Part shown: in pieces, positions 35,770-44,420 of the stretch
Numbering within the stretch: position 1 is the first letter of the stretch
Layout: the number at the start of each line of letters is the position of its first letter
NCBI RefSeq assembly: GCF_003061515.1
Contig: NZ_CP028924.1
Location: 2,108,001 to 2,172,000 of the forward strand
Source of the DNA: Colwellia sp. Arc7-D
GTDB taxonomy: Bacteria > Pseudomonadota > Gammaproteobacteria > Enterobacterales > Alteromonadaceae
Length of the DNA stretch: 64,000 nt
Reading direction: 5' to 3'
Notes under the pieces: generated by a model
The model's database searches: none
Told to the model about the DNA's origin: nothing
Seen by the model: only the letters and a program-made list of their open reading frames with translations
Translations under genes and position numbers: made by a program

Positions 35770-38631
35770 TTATTGAAATATAGGTTTAACTCTATTTAAG
35801 AAGGCAATATCTTGCTGATCAAACTTTCCTAACATGAGCCATTGAGAAAATTTATCCTCTAAATCAATTGGCGCACCAGAAGACATTTGGGTCTGCATTA
35901 AATTAACCTGTACCGCCATTCTACTTTGCTGTAGTTCGCTTGGTGATGGTATACCAGATAAAATTTCAAGCTCTAGCGTTGCATCAGCACGATTAGCCAA
36001 CTGTTCTTTGTTGGTTAATTCTTTTAGTTTTTTCTGCCAGAATGTATTTAAGTGTTGGTATTCACCCTGCTCAGTAAAACCTGCTTCACTAGCAACACCT
36101 TGTTCCAACGCTGTAAATAAATAACGCCATTGTTGTTTTTCATTAGCTTGTTTACAGTCAACAATTTTCTTAGCTAAAGACTTTTCCTTCGCAATAATTT
36201 GTTTTTCAAGTTTGACCATTTTTGGCTTTTGTTGTGTTACTTCATGGTATAAAACTTGTAATGCTTGCTCAAAATCTTGTAGCTCTTGTAATTGGTTAAT
36301 AGTTGAAAATTGGGCTTCAAGAGTTTGTAAAGCAAGTTCTAACTCAGCTGTTTTAGCGGTACTTGCTGATTTTTCAATCGCGGACTGTTGATCACGTTTA
36401 GTAAAAATATCATCATTAATTTTTCTAAAGGTTTGCCAAAGTTTATTTTCAACTTTAGCACCAGAATAACCAGTATTACGCCATTGAGTTTGCAACGTTT
36501 TAACTTGATTAACCGCTTTAAAAACATCGTCCTGTTCAAGTAACTGCTTAGCAGTACCAATAAGTTGCTGTTTTATTTCTTTGTTTTCATCATGATAAAC
36601 TTTAATTGCAGATTTAACCGGTTGTAAAACATTATTAAACTGTTGGTTTATTTCTTGATAAATTGCACGGTCAACTTGCCCTGCACTTTGCCATTGTTTT
36701 ACCACTTGGTTTAATTCAGCTTCCAATGTCTTAAAATCAACGACAATGTTTTGGTCTATATTTTCAGTTGTACTCGGTAACTTATTAGCGAGTAAAGTTG
36801 CTTGCTCCATAAAACCCTGACGGGTTAATAAGTGTTGAGCTCTAAGTTTTTCTTGTTCTGCAAAAAACAATCTACACGGCGTAAATGCAGTTTCACATAA
36901 TTGATTAAACTCGGTATTTAATTTTTGTTCTTCGTCGTCGTCAGCATGACCAAGACTATTCCAAGTTTTTCGATACTGTTTAACTTTTTCAGCTTGTTCG
37001 TTAGGGTTGTCTAGTGGTGTTTCTACAATTGTTTTAATGTCAGCTAATAGTTGCTGCTTACGCGGGGTTGCAATGTAATGCTCCCAATCGGCTAAATCAG
37101 CTATTTTTTCACTGAGTGAGTCATAATCTTTTTGTATACGATTTTGTTGCTGCTCTGATAACGCATTAAAAAGTTGTTTAGCTTTTTTGAAAACGCCAAA
37201 TGCAGCATTGTACTTACCCGATGCAATGAGCCTTTTAACATCATGTAGTTTTTTCTGAGTGACTGAGAATTCTTGCTTTTGCACTTGCTGAAGTGGCTTG
37301 ACAGCCTGACGCCAGTTACGCTGAATTTCATTAGCCGCGTTCTTAATAGAGTCAGGTAATGCTCCAGCCGAATTTTTCTCAGCATTTTTCCATTCACTAA
37401 GCCAGTCTTGATAAACAGTTTGGCGTTCGTTCATTTCTGCAACGGTTGTTGGCATAGCCAATTGTGATACTTTTGAAATTAAATGCGTAGCGTCACTAAC
37501 CGATTGTGCAATTTCAGGTAATTGCTGAAGTTTTTGCTGTTGTTGGCAAATTTTTGCAATGAAGGAATTCTGTTCTTCTTTAGTTAATACTGAAGCAATT
37601 ATCTCACTGGTTAATTTATCAAACAGTGTTTGATATTGTTGTTCTTCAATATCATCATTTTCAAAAATACTTGTTGTTAATGTTTGATCAATAATAGCTA
37701 ACGTTTTGTCAAAATGAATACGTGACTTCTGTTTAGCATCGCTTAGTTCACGCGCAATTTCATCCTGAACATGTTGTTCAGCTTTTGTAGCAAAAAGTTT
37801 ATCAAGTTGCACAGTAATAGTTTGGTGCTTATCAATAAAGTCATTATTTTCTGCCGTATCAAATGCAGACAATTCAGCAATTAATGCTTGCCATTCTGTA
37901 TTCAAACTTTCGCGCTTATCTAAGTATTCTTTATAATCGTATTGATCTTTTAAAGCTTGTAACTTTGCCAGAACTAAATTAATTTTTTTACAAAGTACGA
38001 TCGGTTGTTCAATGGCGTATTGTAGCTTGGCAATTTTATCAGTTAACCGTTGTGTAACTTCAGGCTGTTGTGATTTTTTCTTAAGTTTTTCTAAAGTATC
38101 TAAATCATAAACTTTACTGATAATGTAATTTTGTACTTCTGCGTTCTGCTTTAAGCTAAATAAATTAACTAACACCTGAGGTTTCAAGGTTAATTTATTA
38201 CTGAGATCATTAGCCTGTGTTTTATTCGCTATTTTTTCAAATAAGGTGATGATCAAATTAGCTTCTTCGGCTGTTTTTAACCATGTTTCAAAAAAACTAT
38301 AATCATTCGTGTTTTTGATATACGTGAGTTTATCTTGCTCAGAGAGTTTAATAGTGTCTTGATCGGTTAAAATTGCGCAGACTTTTTTCCCTGCGTATTG
38401 TTTAACTTTAACCATGGTGTTTTCTTGGCTATGGGTTAACCAAGATTGGTAACTATTGAGTTTTATTAATGCAGCACGTCGAACATTTTCATTGTCGTCA
38501 TTGGCGGCAAGTGCTTCAATAATTTCACGTTGTTCTGGTTCATCTATTGAAAGACTAGAATTTATTGCTTCAACGCGTACGGTACTATTTTTGTGTTGCC
38601 ATTTCTTTTTTAAAAATTTAGAAAAAATCAT
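35770..38631 (-). CDS. Large DUF349-domain protein
   Basis: A 953-residue acidic, almost wholly helical cytoplasmic protein. An N-terminal HEAT-like part (about 1-85, KLNSYQSWLTH) is followed by several DUF349 repeats, each with a W-x-x-x-(G/A)-x-(A/V) type core such as KTWNSLGHADDDEEQKLN, QWQSAGQVDRAIYQEINQ and QWRNTGYSGAKVENKLWQ. Long coiled coils link them. Function unknown; the family is widespread in gammaproteobacteria. Its start overlaps the stop of the yeaC-like gene by 4 bp, so they form an operon. Confidence 0.88.
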   Translation of the reverse strand: MIFSKFLKKKWQHKNSTVRVEAINSSLSIDEPEQREIIEALAANDDNENVRRAALIKLNSYQSWLTHSQENTMVKVKQYAGKKVCAILTDQDTIKLSEQDKLTYIKNTNDYSFFETWLKTAEEANLIITLFEKIANKTQANDLSNKLTLKPQVLVNLFSLKQNAEVQNYIISKVYDLDTLEKLKKKSQQPEVTQRLTDKIAKLQYAIEQPIVLCKKINLVLAKLQALKDQYDYKEYLDKRESLNTEWQALIAELSAFDTAENNDFIDKHQTITVQLDKLFATKAEQHVQDEIARELSDAKQKSRIHFDKTLAIIDQTLTTSIFENDDIEEQQYQTLFDKLTSEIIASVLTKEEQNSFIAKICQQQQKLQQLPEIAQSVSDATHLISKVSQLAMPTTVAEMNERQTVYQDWLSEWKNAEKNSAGALPDSIKNAANEIQRNWRQAVKPLQQVQKQEFSVTQKKLHDVKRLIASGKYNAAFGVFKKAKQLFNALSEQQQNRIQKDYDSLSEKIADLADWEHYIATPRKQQLLADIKTIVETPLDNPNEQAEKVKQYRKTWNSLGHADDDEEQKLNTEFNQLCETAFTPCRLFFAEQEKLRAQHLLTRQGFMEQATLLANKLPSTTENIDQNIVVDFKTLEAELNQVVKQWQSAGQVDRAIYQEINQQFNNVLQPVKSAIKVYHDENKEIKQQLIGTAKQLLEQDDVFKAVNQVKTLQTQWRNTGYSGAKVENKLWQTFRKINDDIFTKRDQQSAIEKSASTAKTAELELALQTLEAQFSTINQLQELQDFEQALQVLYHEVTQQKPKMVKLEKQIIAKEKSLAKKIVDCKQANEKQQWRYLFTALEQGVASEAGFTEQGEYQHLNTFWQKKLKELTNKEQLANRADATLELEILSGIPSPSELQQSRMAVQVNLMQTQMSSGAPIDLEDKFSQWLMLGKFDQQDIAFLNRVKPIFQ

Positions 38632-38912
38632 ATATCTGAAAACCTAGCAATGTCGTTATTGTCGAGCGCTGAAGGAAAGTCTGAACGTAGTTCGCGTTTT
38701 GTTTTTATGATCATCTCACCTTTAGGGCTAATAGAAAGAGTTTGATCTGAGTTTAAATGCTTAGATTGATAAGCCATGGTAATTTGTAAAGCACTTAATT
38801 GCTGTTCTTTAGCAACAACGGTACCTTCTGGCCACTTGCCAGTTTCAGCTGCACATTTTAAGCGCAAATACATTTCTTCTGACATATTGTCGACTAACTG
38901 AATGATATCCAT
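38628..38912 (-). CDS. YeaC-like DUF1315 protein
   Basis: A 94-residue protein of the DUF1315/YeaC family, with IIQLVDNMSEEMYLRLKCAAETGKWPEGTVV as the conserved segment (about 3-33). Function unknown. It overlaps the DUF349 gene (ATGA) and is translated first, indicating translational coupling. Confidence 0.82.
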   Translation of the reverse strand: MDIIQLVDNMSEEMYLRLKCAAETGKWPEGTVVAKEQQLSALQITMAYQSKHLNSDQTLSISPKGEMIIKTKRELRSDFPSALDNNDIARFSDI

Positions 38913-38937
38913 GAATATCTCTTATAAATTAGGTTAA

Positions 38938-39267
38938 TTAAGATTGGCTACGTTTGGTTAATATAAGTCTAACTCGGGTAATTATATAAAGAATAAAACC
39001 TAATACAGTACTGGTTATTGCAGAAATATATTCCCAAGTACCCGGTTGTGCATCTTGCCAATATAAAAACAGAAAACCACCACAAAATAATAACATAGCA
39101 ATAAAGGAATGATTCATTAATTGCTGTGACTTAGTTACTGCACTTACGCGCTTTAAACTTGCTATTTTATCAGCATCTAATGCGGTTAAGTCTATTTGAC
39201 AATGCTCACATTGTTTAGCTTTATCGGATATTTTTTTCTTACAACTTGGGCAATTTATTACGGCCAT
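38938..39267 (-). CDS. Zinc-ribbon membrane protein
   Basis: About 109 residues from the ATG at 39267, which has AGAGGT 7 nt upstream; the upstream frame to 39312 is unlikely. Residues 5-21 form a zinc ribbon with two Cys pairs (CPSCKKK and CEHC). Two membrane helices follow (about 53-71 and 78-97) and a basic tail. Function unknown. It precedes the yeaC-like gene by 25 bp, so it may be the first gene of that operon. Confidence 0.75.
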   Translation of the reverse strand: MAVINCPSCKKKISDKAKQCEHCQIDLTALDADKIASLKRVSAVTKSQQLMNHSFIAMLLFCGGFLFLYWQDAQPGTWEYISAITSTVLGFILYIITRVRLILTKRSQS

Positions 39268-39301
39268 TTTTCTACCTCTGCTTCGATACTTTATTTTACC
39301 T

Positions 39302-39331
39302 AAAAAAAACACCCTTGCGGGCGTTTTTTTT
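39302..39331 (-). terminator. Rho-independent terminator of the alanine symporter gene
   Basis: On the minus strand AAAAAAACGCCC, loop GCAA, GGGTGTTTTTTT. It follows the symporter stop by 14 bp and also sits upstream of the zinc-ribbon gene, separating the two units. Confidence 0.82.
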
Positions 39332-39344
39332 CAGTAATTATCAA

Positions 39345-40841
39345 TTATTTTTTATTTTGCTTATTAAAACGGTTTTCCCAAAAGTCAGCATTTTTAATTT
39401 CTAAACTTTTTGGATCAAAAGTGTAATCTTCAACACCTTCTTTTTGCTGTCTTTCGTAGTCTTTTAACGCTTTAATTGCAGGTTTAGCCATAAAGAAAAT
39501 TGCAATAATACCAACAATATTTAACCAAGCCATTAACCCAACACCAATGTCACCTAATCCCCAAGCTGCACTTGGCTCTGCAACAGTACCGTAAAATACG
39601 GCTGTCATAATGATTAACTTAAGCACGAACCTAAGTATTGGCATTTTGATGGTTTTATTTATATATGAAACGTTGTTTTCTGCAATAAAGTAATACGCAA
39701 GTACCGTTGTAAATGCAAAGAAAAACAATGCTATTGCAATAAACGGCTTACCGAAACCAGTTAGTACACTATCAACAGCAAGCTGTGTAAAAGCAGGTCC
39801 GTTAATAACAACATCACTAGCTAAATTTTGTACAACAAAACTTGGTGCACCTTCAGGCATTACATTGTAAGACTGAGTAATTAAAATCATAAATGCGGTT
39901 GCAGAACAAACAAATAGCGTATCAATGTATACTGAAAACGCTTGAACAAGTCCTTGTTGTGCAGGATGTTGAACTTCAGCAGCGGCAGCCGCATGAGGAC
40001 CAGTACCTTGACCAGCCTCATTTGAATAAACACCACGTTTTACACCCCAACCAATTGCAGCACCAAAGCCAGCCATAGGAGAGAACGCATCTGAAACGAT
40101 TAACATGAAAACTCTTGGTAATGCATCAATATGTAGTGCGATAATTGAACACGCAATAATAATATAAGCTAATGCCATAAACGGTACGACAACTTGTGTG
40201 AAGCTGGCAATACGTTTAACGCCACCAAAAATGATAAAGCCAAGCAATATAACAATAAATACCGCAGTATATACTTTCGTTAAAGGCAAGGCGCCCATGA
40301 AAGAGTTTACTGAGCCACTGGTACCAAAAACATTGACCATAGCGTCACCAATACCGTTTGATTGAACAACGGGTAAAAGGACACCACATGCAAGAATTGT
40401 CGCTAGTGCAAACGTCCAAGCATACCATTTTTGTCCAAGCGCCTTTTCTATATAGTACGCTGGACCACCACGATATTGGCCGTCTTCTTCTTCTTTATAA
40501 ATTTGTGCATTAGTTGATTCAATATAAGCTGTAGCAGCACCTAAGAAAGCAACGACCCACATCCAAAATACAGCACCAGGACCACCAAAACCAATGGCCG
40601 CAGCTACACCGGCAATGTTACCGGTACCTACTCGTCCCGACAACGAAACAGCTAATGCTTGAAATGAGGATATCCCCTTTGCTGAACTTTTACCTGAAAG
40701 TAATAAACGGAACATTTCACGAAAATGACGAATTTGAACAAAACGCGTTAAAATAGAGAAAAAAACTCCAGCCCCAAGACATAGATAAATTAAATATGGG
40801 CTCCAAATATAGCCATTTATAATATCCACAATTTCTTGCAT
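39345..40841 (-). CDS. Sodium:alanine/glycine symporter (AGCS family)
   Basis: A 498-residue inner-membrane carrier with about eleven helices. The AGCS signature is complete: LSGRVGTGNIAGVAAAIGF (about 67-85) followed by GGPGAVFWMW, and later GVKRGVYSNEAGQG. It imports alanine or glycine with Na+. The start MQEIVDIINGYIW has AGGAGT upstream. It lies 54 bp downstream of an M14 carboxypeptidase gene on the same strand, which suggests release and uptake of small amino acids together; this is inference. Confidence 0.94.
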   Translation of the reverse strand: MQEIVDIINGYIWSPYLIYLCLGAGVFFSILTRFVQIRHFREMFRLLLSGKSSAKGISSFQALAVSLSGRVGTGNIAGVAAAIGFGGPGAVFWMWVVAFLGAATAYIESTNAQIYKEEEDGQYRGGPAYYIEKALGQKWYAWTFALATILACGVLLPVVQSNGIGDAMVNVFGTSGSVNSFMGALPLTKVYTAVFIVILLGFIIFGGVKRIASFTQVVVPFMALAYIIIACSIIALHIDALPRVFMLIVSDAFSPMAGFGAAIGWGVKRGVYSNEAGQGTGPHAAAAAEVQHPAQQGLVQAFSVYIDTLFVCSATAFMILITQSYNVMPEGAPSFVVQNLASDVVINGPAFTQLAVDSVLTGFGKPFIAIALFFFAFTTVLAYYFIAENNVSYINKTIKMPILRFVLKLIIMTAVFYGTVAEPSAAWGLGDIGVGLMAWLNIVGIIAIFFMAKPAIKALKDYERQQKEGVEDYTFDPKSLEIKNADFWENRFNKQNKK

Positions 40842-40895
40842 TCCATACTCCTAATAATTATTATTTTTATAAAGTTAATTTTGTGTTGTAAAATT

Positions 40896-42023
40896 TTATC
40901 GTAAGTCATCAACCACATGGTAAATAGCCGTAAGAAAATCACGCCCAAATAAACTACTACGTTCATCTGACCAGCCAACACTATAGTCTGGCAATAAATC
41001 ATTGTCTTTAAATGGCATTTCTACAGTGTAAGCTAAACAATTAAACTGTTCACCTACCCAATTAGCTGCAACCGTTAAGTTAGCTTGGCCAGGCTCGTCT
41101 TTATCATAGCCTTTGTCATCTTGAAATTCAGGTGTAATAGCGAGAAGTATATTTTTGAAATTATCTTCAAGGCCTTTAACACGTTCATTGTATGATGGAA
41201 CACCTTCGCTACCTGCAACAAAGTTGAAAGGTAAAGCCTCATCGCCATGAATATCTAAATGCATATCTACGCCAGTAGCAAGCATTTTTTCTCTGACTAA
41301 ATAAACCTCTGGGCTGTTCTCCATTGTTGGCGTTTGCCATTCACGGTTTAAATTAACTCCTTTCGCATTCGTGCGAAGATGACCTCTGGCAGAACCATCT
41401 GGGTTCATGTTTGGTACTAAATAAAATACAGCACTGTTGAGTAACGAACGTGCAACACCATCATCTTCATCTAATAAGCGATCAATAAAGCCTTCCATGA
41501 ACCATTCGGCCATGGTTTCACCTGGATGCTGACGCGCAGTGATCCAAATAACTTTTTTGCCTTCGCCCTCTTCTCCAACTTTTAATAACGACATGTCACG
41601 TCCATCAAGCGTTTGTCCCAACACTTGTAACTGACAATCTATATCTAATTGTGCGCTGTGAATTAAATCTTGGTGACGTTCGTAGCTGTAAGGGGCGAAA
41701 TAAGCAAAATATGTTGAATCATATTCTGGAGTGAAAGTAATTGAGAGGTTTTCACCATCAAAAGTTGTTGGAACACGAAACCAATGTTGACGATCATAAG
41801 AAGCAACCGCTTGATAATCTTTCCATCCCTCTACATAAGCCGACTTGCCAGCATTAGTTAAATGCATAACATGTTCTGAATGTTCAGTATTATGTAGTTT
41901 AAAATGAAACCATTGGTAGAATTCTGATTGATGATCTTTTTTAATGGCTAGTTGTATATTGCTAGGACTTTCGGCTGAGATAACCTCGATATTACCTGAG
42001 TCGAAGTTTGATGAAATTTGCAT
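40896..42023 (-). CDS. M14 metallocarboxypeptidase, cytosolic type (copy 1)
   Basis: A 375-residue protein without a signal peptide. The N-terminal part (about 1-125) is the beta-rich domain of cytosolic carboxypeptidases (CCP/Nna1 group). The Zn site is H166 and E169 (ARQHPGETMAEW) with H259 (DIHGDE); the catalytic Glu is E335 (YTVEMPF). NMNPDG and LNREW are substrate-site segments. Bacterial members remove C-terminal residues from peptides; the true target is not known. A paralogue lies at 49920. It probably shares a transcript with the AGCS gene. Confidence 0.92.
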   Translation of the reverse strand: MQISSNFDSGNIEVISAESPSNIQLAIKKDHQSEFYQWFHFKLHNTEHSEHVMHLTNAGKSAYVEGWKDYQAVASYDRQHWFRVPTTFDGENLSITFTPEYDSTYFAYFAPYSYERHQDLIHSAQLDIDCQLQVLGQTLDGRDMSLLKVGEEGEGKKVIWITARQHPGETMAEWFMEGFIDRLLDEDDGVARSLLNSAVFYLVPNMNPDGSARGHLRTNAKGVNLNREWQTPTMENSPEVYLVREKMLATGVDMHLDIHGDEALPFNFVAGSEGVPSYNERVKGLEDNFKNILLAITPEFQDDKGYDKDEPGQANLTVAANWVGEQFNCLAYTVEMPFKDNDLLPDYSVGWSDERSSLFGRDFLTAIYHVVDDLR

Positions 42024-42087
42024 AAGGCAGTCTGCTCATTATTTTATAATGGCAATAGTGTACACAAACACTTAAAAGATCAGAAGA

Positions 42088-42588
42088 CTAAAGACTCCTT
42101 AAATACAGACCTATTTCAGTTGTATAGCCTAAAGATCGAGCAATTACAGTATTTTGGCCGTCTAATACATAATAACTAGGGTAACCCAAGACCTTAAAGT
42201 CGGCTTTTACTTGCTCATTACCTAAAGCAACAGGAAACGTTAATTGGTGATTATTAGTAAATTTCATTACCTCTTCTTCATCAACAAAGTCTAATGCGAC
42301 TGCAATAACATTTATCTCAGGATTTTCTTGATAAAAGCTTTGTAAATTATCGATGCTAAAATTGCACACTTGGCACCAAGGAGCAAAAAAATAAACAATC
42401 GTTTTCTTACCCTCTGCGTGAAGGGTAATAACATTATTTTTAAGTGTTTTTAATGTTTGTGGAGCTGGAGTAACATCTGCACTGGCAGATAACATATCAG
42501 TTTCACGCAGCATAGAAACAGCATTAAAAATTAACAAAAATACGAACGTTTGAATCAGAAGGCTACGAAACAAAGTGATTACTGCCAA
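42088..42588 (-). CDS. TlpA/redoxin-like membrane-anchored thioredoxin
   Basis: A 166-residue protein. One N-terminal helix (about 7-26) anchors it, with the thioredoxin domain in the periplasm. The active site is W71-C72-Q-V-C75 (FFAPWCQVCNFS), and the cis-Pro is in LGYPSYYVLD. TlpA-like proteins reduce or oxidise periplasmic thiols, often in cytochrome maturation; the partner is unknown here. It stands upstream of the M14 gene on the same strand, 64 bp apart. Confidence 0.85.
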   Translation of the reverse strand: MAVITLFRSLLIQTFVFLLIFNAVSMLRETDMLSASADVTPAPQTLKTLKNNVITLHAEGKKTIVYFFAPWCQVCNFSIDNLQSFYQENPEINVIAVALDFVDEEEVMKFTNNHQLTFPVALGNEQVKADFKVLGYPSYYVLDGQNTVIARSLGYTTEIGLYLRSL

Positions 42589-43140
42589 AAATTTAGAAGG
42601 TATTAATTAAGACCGAGTTTATGACTTATATATTCATAATATAAAAGTAAATTTTCGGATTTATCATTTTAAGAGTAAAAACCATCCTATATAAGCTAAG
42701 TTCACAAATAGCGAAAAAGGATGAACCTTTCAATAACAGCGAATTTTTCTAAACATTTCGGTGATAAAGAGATTTGAACTCTGCACGAAACCTTTCAATA
42801 ACAGCGAATTTTTCTAAACATTTCGGTGATAAAGAGATTTGAACTCTGCACGAAATATTTCCACTACAAACCCTTTTTCGCATGAGTAAACGTTCATATA
42901 GCAATCACTCTATATAGTTTCTCGCATGAATTTAATGTTTTCCTTACCTGGTGTATGTGACCACGCATAATGCTTGAGATTACGAATTCCTATATGAGAT
43001 TTAAATTAACCATATTAACTAAGCCACCAACGGATTTTTAAATGGGTTGAGTTTAACTGAATAAATAGTCTTATTCTCGTCAATACCCGATGGCTTATAA
43101 ATAATTAACATTCATTACAAGTCAAACTTATGCTACATGA
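42589..43140. other. Gap with a tandem duplication, no gene
   Basis: About 550 bp without a supported ORF. It holds the 65-bp tandem repeat listed separately and the left part of the XRE-locus operator region. The rest is AT-rich and unremarkable. Confidence 0.4.
42724..42853. repeat. Two tandem copies of a 65-bp unit with a tRNA-Ser 3'-end-like part
   Basis: AACCTTTCAATAACAGCGAA starts at 42724 and again at 42789; the two 65-bp units read the same throughout. Each has CGGTGATAAAGAGATTTGAA followed by CTCT, which matches the minus-strand T-arm and acceptor end of the tRNA-Ser at 53568 but lacks CCA. Two copies only and no spacers, so not a CRISPR. Confidence 0.85.
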
Positions 43141-43141
43141 A

Positions 43142-43205
43142 GTCAAATATATTTGACATCAATTTAAAGTCAAACTAACATTACACCATGTCTAATATAT
43201 TTGAC
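43142..43205 (+). promoter_or_regulatory. Promoter with two palindromic operators for the XRE locus
   Basis: GTCAAATATATTTGAC (43142-43157) is a perfect 16-bp palindrome; GTCTAATATATTTGAC (43190-43205) is the same with one change. Both are followed by ATCAA. The first overlaps a -35 TTGACA (43154-43159) with a 17-nt spacer to TAACAT (43177-43182); the second lies just downstream. This is the arrangement of an autorepressed promoter, and the XRE protein encoded second in the unit is the natural candidate. Confidence 0.65.
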
Positions 43206-43227
43206 ATCAACTAAAGAGGAATGAGAA

Positions 43228-43689
43228 ATGTCATTTGTTCATAAAAGTGTTTGGGTACAGTTTTTAATTACGGTATTTATTGCATATTTCTACGGTAGTG
43301 AGTTTGCTCACTTATATTCAACAGAACAACTGAGTGATGATAACTTCACCTCATTACTTTTTTCTACAGCTATTCAGCTCGTTATCCTCAATATTGCTGT
43401 ACATACCATAGTGGCAGTACTGAGTAACAAGGACGAAGTAGAACAAGAAAGAGATGAACGAGATATATTGATTAGTTTAAAAGGTGGGAATATCGCCTAC
43501 AACATGTTGAGTACTTGGGTCGTATTTGTATTAGTTAGCTTGTGGGCAACATCATTAGAAAATGCTCGTTACTACTTTGATACCTTAAGTGGAGAGTTTA
43601 ATGTCTTGAACATACTACTTGTAGGCTTTCTTGTGGCAGAAATATTAAGATTCTCTTATCAGTTATTTTACTACCAAAAAGGTGTTTAG
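43228..43689 (+). CDS. Four-helix membrane protein paired with an XRE regulator
   Basis: A 153-residue protein with four predicted helices (about 8-26, 43-65, 92-112 and 127-147) and a charged middle loop EVEQERDERDILI. The pattern of a DERD-containing loop before the third helix occurs in small DUF2178-like proteins found next to XRE regulators. Function unknown; such pairs are often stress-related. AGAGGA precedes the ATG by 8 nt. The next gene follows after 2 bp. Confidence 0.72.
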   Translation: MSFVHKSVWVQFLITVFIAYFYGSEFAHLYSTEQLSDDNFTSLLFSTAIQLVILNIAVHTIVAVLSNKDEVEQERDERDILISLKGGNIAYNMLSTWVVFVLVSLWATSLENARYYFDTLSGEFNVLNILLVGFLVAEILRFSYQLFYYQKGV

Positions 43690-43691
43690 TT

Positions 43692-43913
43692 ATGCCTAAA
43701 GTATTAACTAATAATGTTCGGGCTTTACGCTTTCATCACAATGAGATGACACAGCAAGAATTAGCTAAAATGGTTAGTGTCTCTAGACAAACTATTGTAG
43801 CAATAGAAAAAGGCAAATACTCACCCTCATTAGAGGTAGCATTTAAAATTGCAGATGTATTTAGTGTATCGATTGCCGAGGTATTTAGTTATCAAGAACA
43901 AGTTGATGAGTAA
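43692..43913 (+). CDS. Small XRE-family transcriptional regulator
   Basis: A 73-residue protein that is almost only a Cro/CI-type helix-turn-helix (residues about 6-62): VRALRFHHNEMTQQELAKMV, then SVSRQTIVAIEKGKYSPSLE, with helix 2 and recognition helix 3 well kept. The YSPSLEVAFKIADVF ending fits the YozG/HipB-like group. It starts 2 bp after the membrane-protein stop codon. The two palindromes upstream of that gene are likely its binding sites. Confidence 0.88.
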   Translation: MPKVLTNNVRALRFHHNEMTQQELAKMVSVSRQTIVAIEKGKYSPSLEVAFKIADVFSVSIAEVFSYQEQVDE

Positions 43914-44021
43914 TATTCGGTTTTCAATTACTACTATTGTTTGAAGGAGAATTACAGGATACGAATCGAATAAAAAATTTATCACCCAATTACAACAATC
44001 AGCAGATTAAAAGGACATATG

Positions 44022-44075
44022 TGGCGGTGAGATAGTGATTTGAACTCTACTCGAAGGTTTAGCGCGACAAACCCA
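44022..44075 (-). repeat. tRNA-Ser-like 3' fragment A
   Basis: On the minus strand it ends TCTCACCGCCA and carries TAGAGTTCAAAT, the T-arm of a tRNA. The T-stem has one mismatch (TAGAG with CACTA). The variable arm GGGTTT...AAACC is longer than in the intact tRNA at 53568. No acceptor 5' half or anticodon arm follows, so it is a fragment. Confidence 0.7.
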
Positions 44076-44102
44076 ATTATACTGTTTAGTAAATTTAAGA
44101 CG

Positions 44103-44136
44103 AAAAAAAACCGCTAATAAATTAGCGGTTTTTTAG
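44103..44136. terminator. Hairpin terminator beside tRNA-like fragment B
   Basis: AAAAACCGCTAA, loop TAAA, TTAGCGGTTTTTT. On the minus strand it stands directly after the CCA-like end of fragment B, just as a terminator follows the real tRNA-Ser at 53568. Confidence 0.78.
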
Positions 44137-44140
44137 CATG

Positions 44141-44195
44141 TGGCGGTGAGATAAAGATTTGAAGTCTACTCGAAGGTTTAGCGCTGCAAACCCTT
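44141..44195 (-). repeat. tRNA-Ser-like 3' fragment B
   Basis: Minus strand: AGGGTTTGCAGCGCTAAACC, then TTCGAGTAGACTTCAAATC, ending TATCTCACCGCCA. It is nearly the same as fragment A, with changes in the T-arm (GACTTC for GAGTTC). The 5' half of a tRNA is missing. Confidence 0.7.
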
Positions 44196-44222
44196 TTTAT
44201 CAAACTAAACACTCAACTAGCA

Positions 44223-44256
44223 AAAAGCCCGTTAACCTTACGATTAACGGGCTTTT
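44223..44256. terminator. Strong hairpin terminator
   Basis: AAAAGCCCGTTAA, loop CCTTACGA, TTAACGGGCTTTT. It is followed by AATGTGGCAGGTG, a broken copy of the CCA end seen in fragments A and B. Confidence 0.78.
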
Positions 44257-44420
44257 CTTAATGTGGCAGGTGTATCAATTGCTGCGCCCTGCTTTTGAAG
44301 TGATTCTAATAAGAGGCTAATCAGTGAACTGCCATTATAACTTATGGCAATAATGGCAAAAGCTTTAATCATTTGTTTAAGTTATGTTGCGACTATGGAT
44401 ATCCGTTAGTTGCCTGCGTA

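Noticed and set aside
42724..42853. Possible CRISPR array
   Set aside because: Only two head-to-tail copies of one 65-bp unit, with no unique spacers and no cas genes.
44022..44195. Two extra tRNA-Ser genes
   Set aside because: Only the 3' half is present in each, with no anticodon arm or 5' acceptor strand, and the T-arm has mismatches.
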